Of a stretch of DNA of 63,247 nucleotides, positions 61,945 to 63,247 are shown in pieces (the first letter of the stretch is position 1; each line of letters begins with the position of its first letter). This DNA comes from Martelella mediterranea (GTDB lineage Bacteria; Pseudomonadota; Alphaproteobacteria; Rhizobiales; Rhizobiaceae). The notes beneath the pieces were generated by a model. That model searched no databases and was not told where the DNA came from. It worked only from the letters and a program-made list of their open reading frames with translations. The position numbers and the translations under genes are program-made. The stretch covers positions 1-63,247 of the forward strand of contig NZ_JAINWJ010000051.1 in the NCBI RefSeq assembly GCF_021021415.1, read 5' to 3'.

Positions 61945-62927
61945 ATGACGCACGTCCTGGTCACCGGCGGAGCCGGTTATATCGGCTCCCATGCCTGCAA
62001 GCTGCTGGCCCGACAGGGCTATATTCGGTGACTTTCGACAACCTGATCACCGGCTGGGCGGAAGCCGTGAAGTTCGGTCCTTTTGTACAGGGTGACCTTT
62101 TGGATCGTGAGGCGCTGGACGCGGCCTTTGTCGAATACCAACCTGTTGCGGTGATGCATTTTGCAGCGCTTAGTCAGGTGGGAGAAGCCAGCCGCGAACC
62201 GGGCCGCTACTGGCGCAACAATGTTCTGGGCTCGCTCAACCTGTTTGAGGCCATGGTCGATGCTGGCTGCAAGCATATCGTTTTTTCGTCGACTTGCGCG
62301 ACCTATGGCGACCAGGATGGCGTGGTGCTCGATGAGCAAAGCGGCCAGATCCCTCTCAATGCCTATGGCTCTTCCAAGCGAGCAGTGGAAGAGGTCCTGC
62401 GCGACTTCAGGCTCAGCCATGGCCTGAACGCCGTGGTATTTCGGTATTTCAACGTGGCCGGCGCCGACCCCGATGCCGAGATCGGAGAATGGCATCAGCC
62501 TGAAACTCACCTTATCCCGCTGATTATTCAAGCCGCCGCTGGCAAGCGTGATGCTTTGACCGTTTTCGGCACGGATTATCCGACGCCCGACGGCACCTGC
62601 GTGCGTGATTATGTCCATGTAATGGACCTTGTCGATGCCCACATCAAAGGGCTGGAATTGATGCTCGAAGGAAACGTCAACCGGGTGTTCAATCTGGGAA
62701 CGGGGTCAGGCTTTTCAGTCAAGGAAGTCATCGCCGAGTGCGAGGCCGCGACGGGCCTTCAGGTTCCCCATCGCCTCGGCCCACGCCGCGCTGGCGATAG
62801 CGCGATGCTGGTGTCTGGCAGCCGAAGAGCCGAAGTGGAGCTGGGATGGATACCGCAACGTTCCACGCTTCGGCACATGATTGAAGATGCCTGGCGCTGG
62901 TATCAGACCAACGGCTATTCGGCGTGA
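61945..62927 (+). pseudogene. galE: UDP-glucose 4-epimerase GalE, frameshifted near codon 28
   Basis: ATG 61945 opens MTHVLVTGGAGYIGSHACKLLARQGYI, then hits TGA at about 62029. The next frame continues VTFDNLITGWAEAVKFGPF and the rest of a full GalE (SSTCATYGDQDG, NAYGSSKRAVEEVL, YFNVAGADPDAEIGEW, GTCVRDYVHVMDL). One missing base between GYI and VTF explains everything. Either a real single-base deletion or a sequencing error. The IS110 element ends a few bases upstream and has probably separated the gene from its promoter. Confidence 0.85.
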
Positions 62928-63212
62928 GAGCCGACACCGCCCGGTGTCTTCACAAGATCAGGGGCGCGTCCCGCAGCGAGCAGGTCGAAGCGTCGGGAAG
63001 GCGCATTTTATCGGGGAGCAGCTTGCCAGCGTGGCATTTGCCATTGCATCGATCTTGCGTCGCATTTATGTTGCACAAAGCTGTAACACGCCAGCCTGCC
63101 GTCTGTTTTAGCTATTTTATTTCAATGACTTATTTTTGGCCTTGAGTTGACTGAGGCTCCAGGTTCCCCAGCCAAACAAATCAATAACGCTTCACCAGTG
63201 CCTCCAGCGGTT

Positions 63213-63247
63213 AGAGGTGGCTCGGGAAATCTGCACAGCTAGGATAA
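63213..63247. mobile_element. End of another IS3-family element at the window edge
   Basis: AGAGGTGGCTCGGGAAATCTG and the following CACAGC resemble the IS3 terminal repeat at 34143/35423 (GAAGTGGCTCGGGAAAACTGAACAGGC as read from the right end). The element would continue beyond the window. From 62928 to 63212 I see no gene. Confidence 0.5.

Noticed and set aside
1..63247. CRISPR array, rRNA or tRNA genes
   Set aside because: No regularly spaced direct repeats, and no rRNA-like or cloverleaf-forming tRNA sequence was noticed by eye. A tRNA or CRISPR scan would settle this.

Overview
The window looks like a high-GC alphaproteobacterium, probably Rhizobiales-like. This is an inference from gene style: RhaD-type aldolase/SDR fusions, IolE/MocA operons, MarR-type EPS regulators and IS110/IS3/ISAs1 elements. 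No rRNA or tRNA gene was recognised. The replicon looks accessory (chromid, plasmid or island): two carbohydrate-uptake operons, a mobilisation module, a surface-polysaccharide locus and much IS debris.

Region 1 (36-12531) is a divergent sugar-salvage locus. On the minus strand, tightly coupled genes encode an MtnK-like kinase, an MtnA-like aldose-1-phosphate isomerase, a split transketolase, a RuBisCO-like protein, a SorC/DeoR regulator and a fused class II aldolase/short-chain dehydrogenase. On the plus strand is a ribose-type ABC importer. The set suggests import of a 5-modified ribose (5-methylthioribose, 5-deoxyribose or similar), C1 phosphorylation, isomerisation to the ribulose-1-phosphate, and two exits: aldolase cleavage, or RLP plus transketolase. 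I know of no described pathway with exactly this set; it is the best candidate for a new system here.

Region 2 (about 12550-22412) starts with a gutted IS110-like element. It then holds a mobilisation module (MobC-like protein; HUH relaxase with a second coding frame embedded in its 3' part), a soluble FtsH-like AAA+ zinc protease, a GIY-YIG/zinc-ribbon protein, an RHH protein and three unrecognised genes.

Region 3 (22576-49526) is a surface polysaccharide locus. Its left half runs on the plus strand: EPS-MarR regulator, dehydrogenase fragments joined through an ISAs1 remnant, ABC exporter, and a pseudaminic-acid pathway (pseB, pseC, pseF, methylase, pseG, formyltransferase, pseI), then an unknown gene called X here. 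Its right half runs on the minus strand from a second EPS-MarR regulator: 4-epimerase, TviB-type dehydrogenase, truncated ABC exporter, truncated X paralogue, then glycosyltransferases, a sulfotransferase, asparagine synthetase and an EpsG-like polymerase. The halves look like inverted paralogous operons with complementary damage. The right one lost everything between the exporter and X by a deletion; the left one lost the glycosyltransferase after X at an IS3 insertion. A NusG/RfaH-like antiterminator, a YdcF-like protein and another glycosyltransferase follow.

Region 4 (49678-63247) holds a UDG-like protein, a parDE toxin-antitoxin pair, and a LacI-controlled inositol/cyclitol operon (IolE-like, two Gfo/Idh/MocA dehydrogenases, SDR, ribose-type ABC importer). 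IS debris follows, then an intact IS110-family transposase inserted just upstream of a frameshifted galE, and the end of another IS3 element at the right edge.
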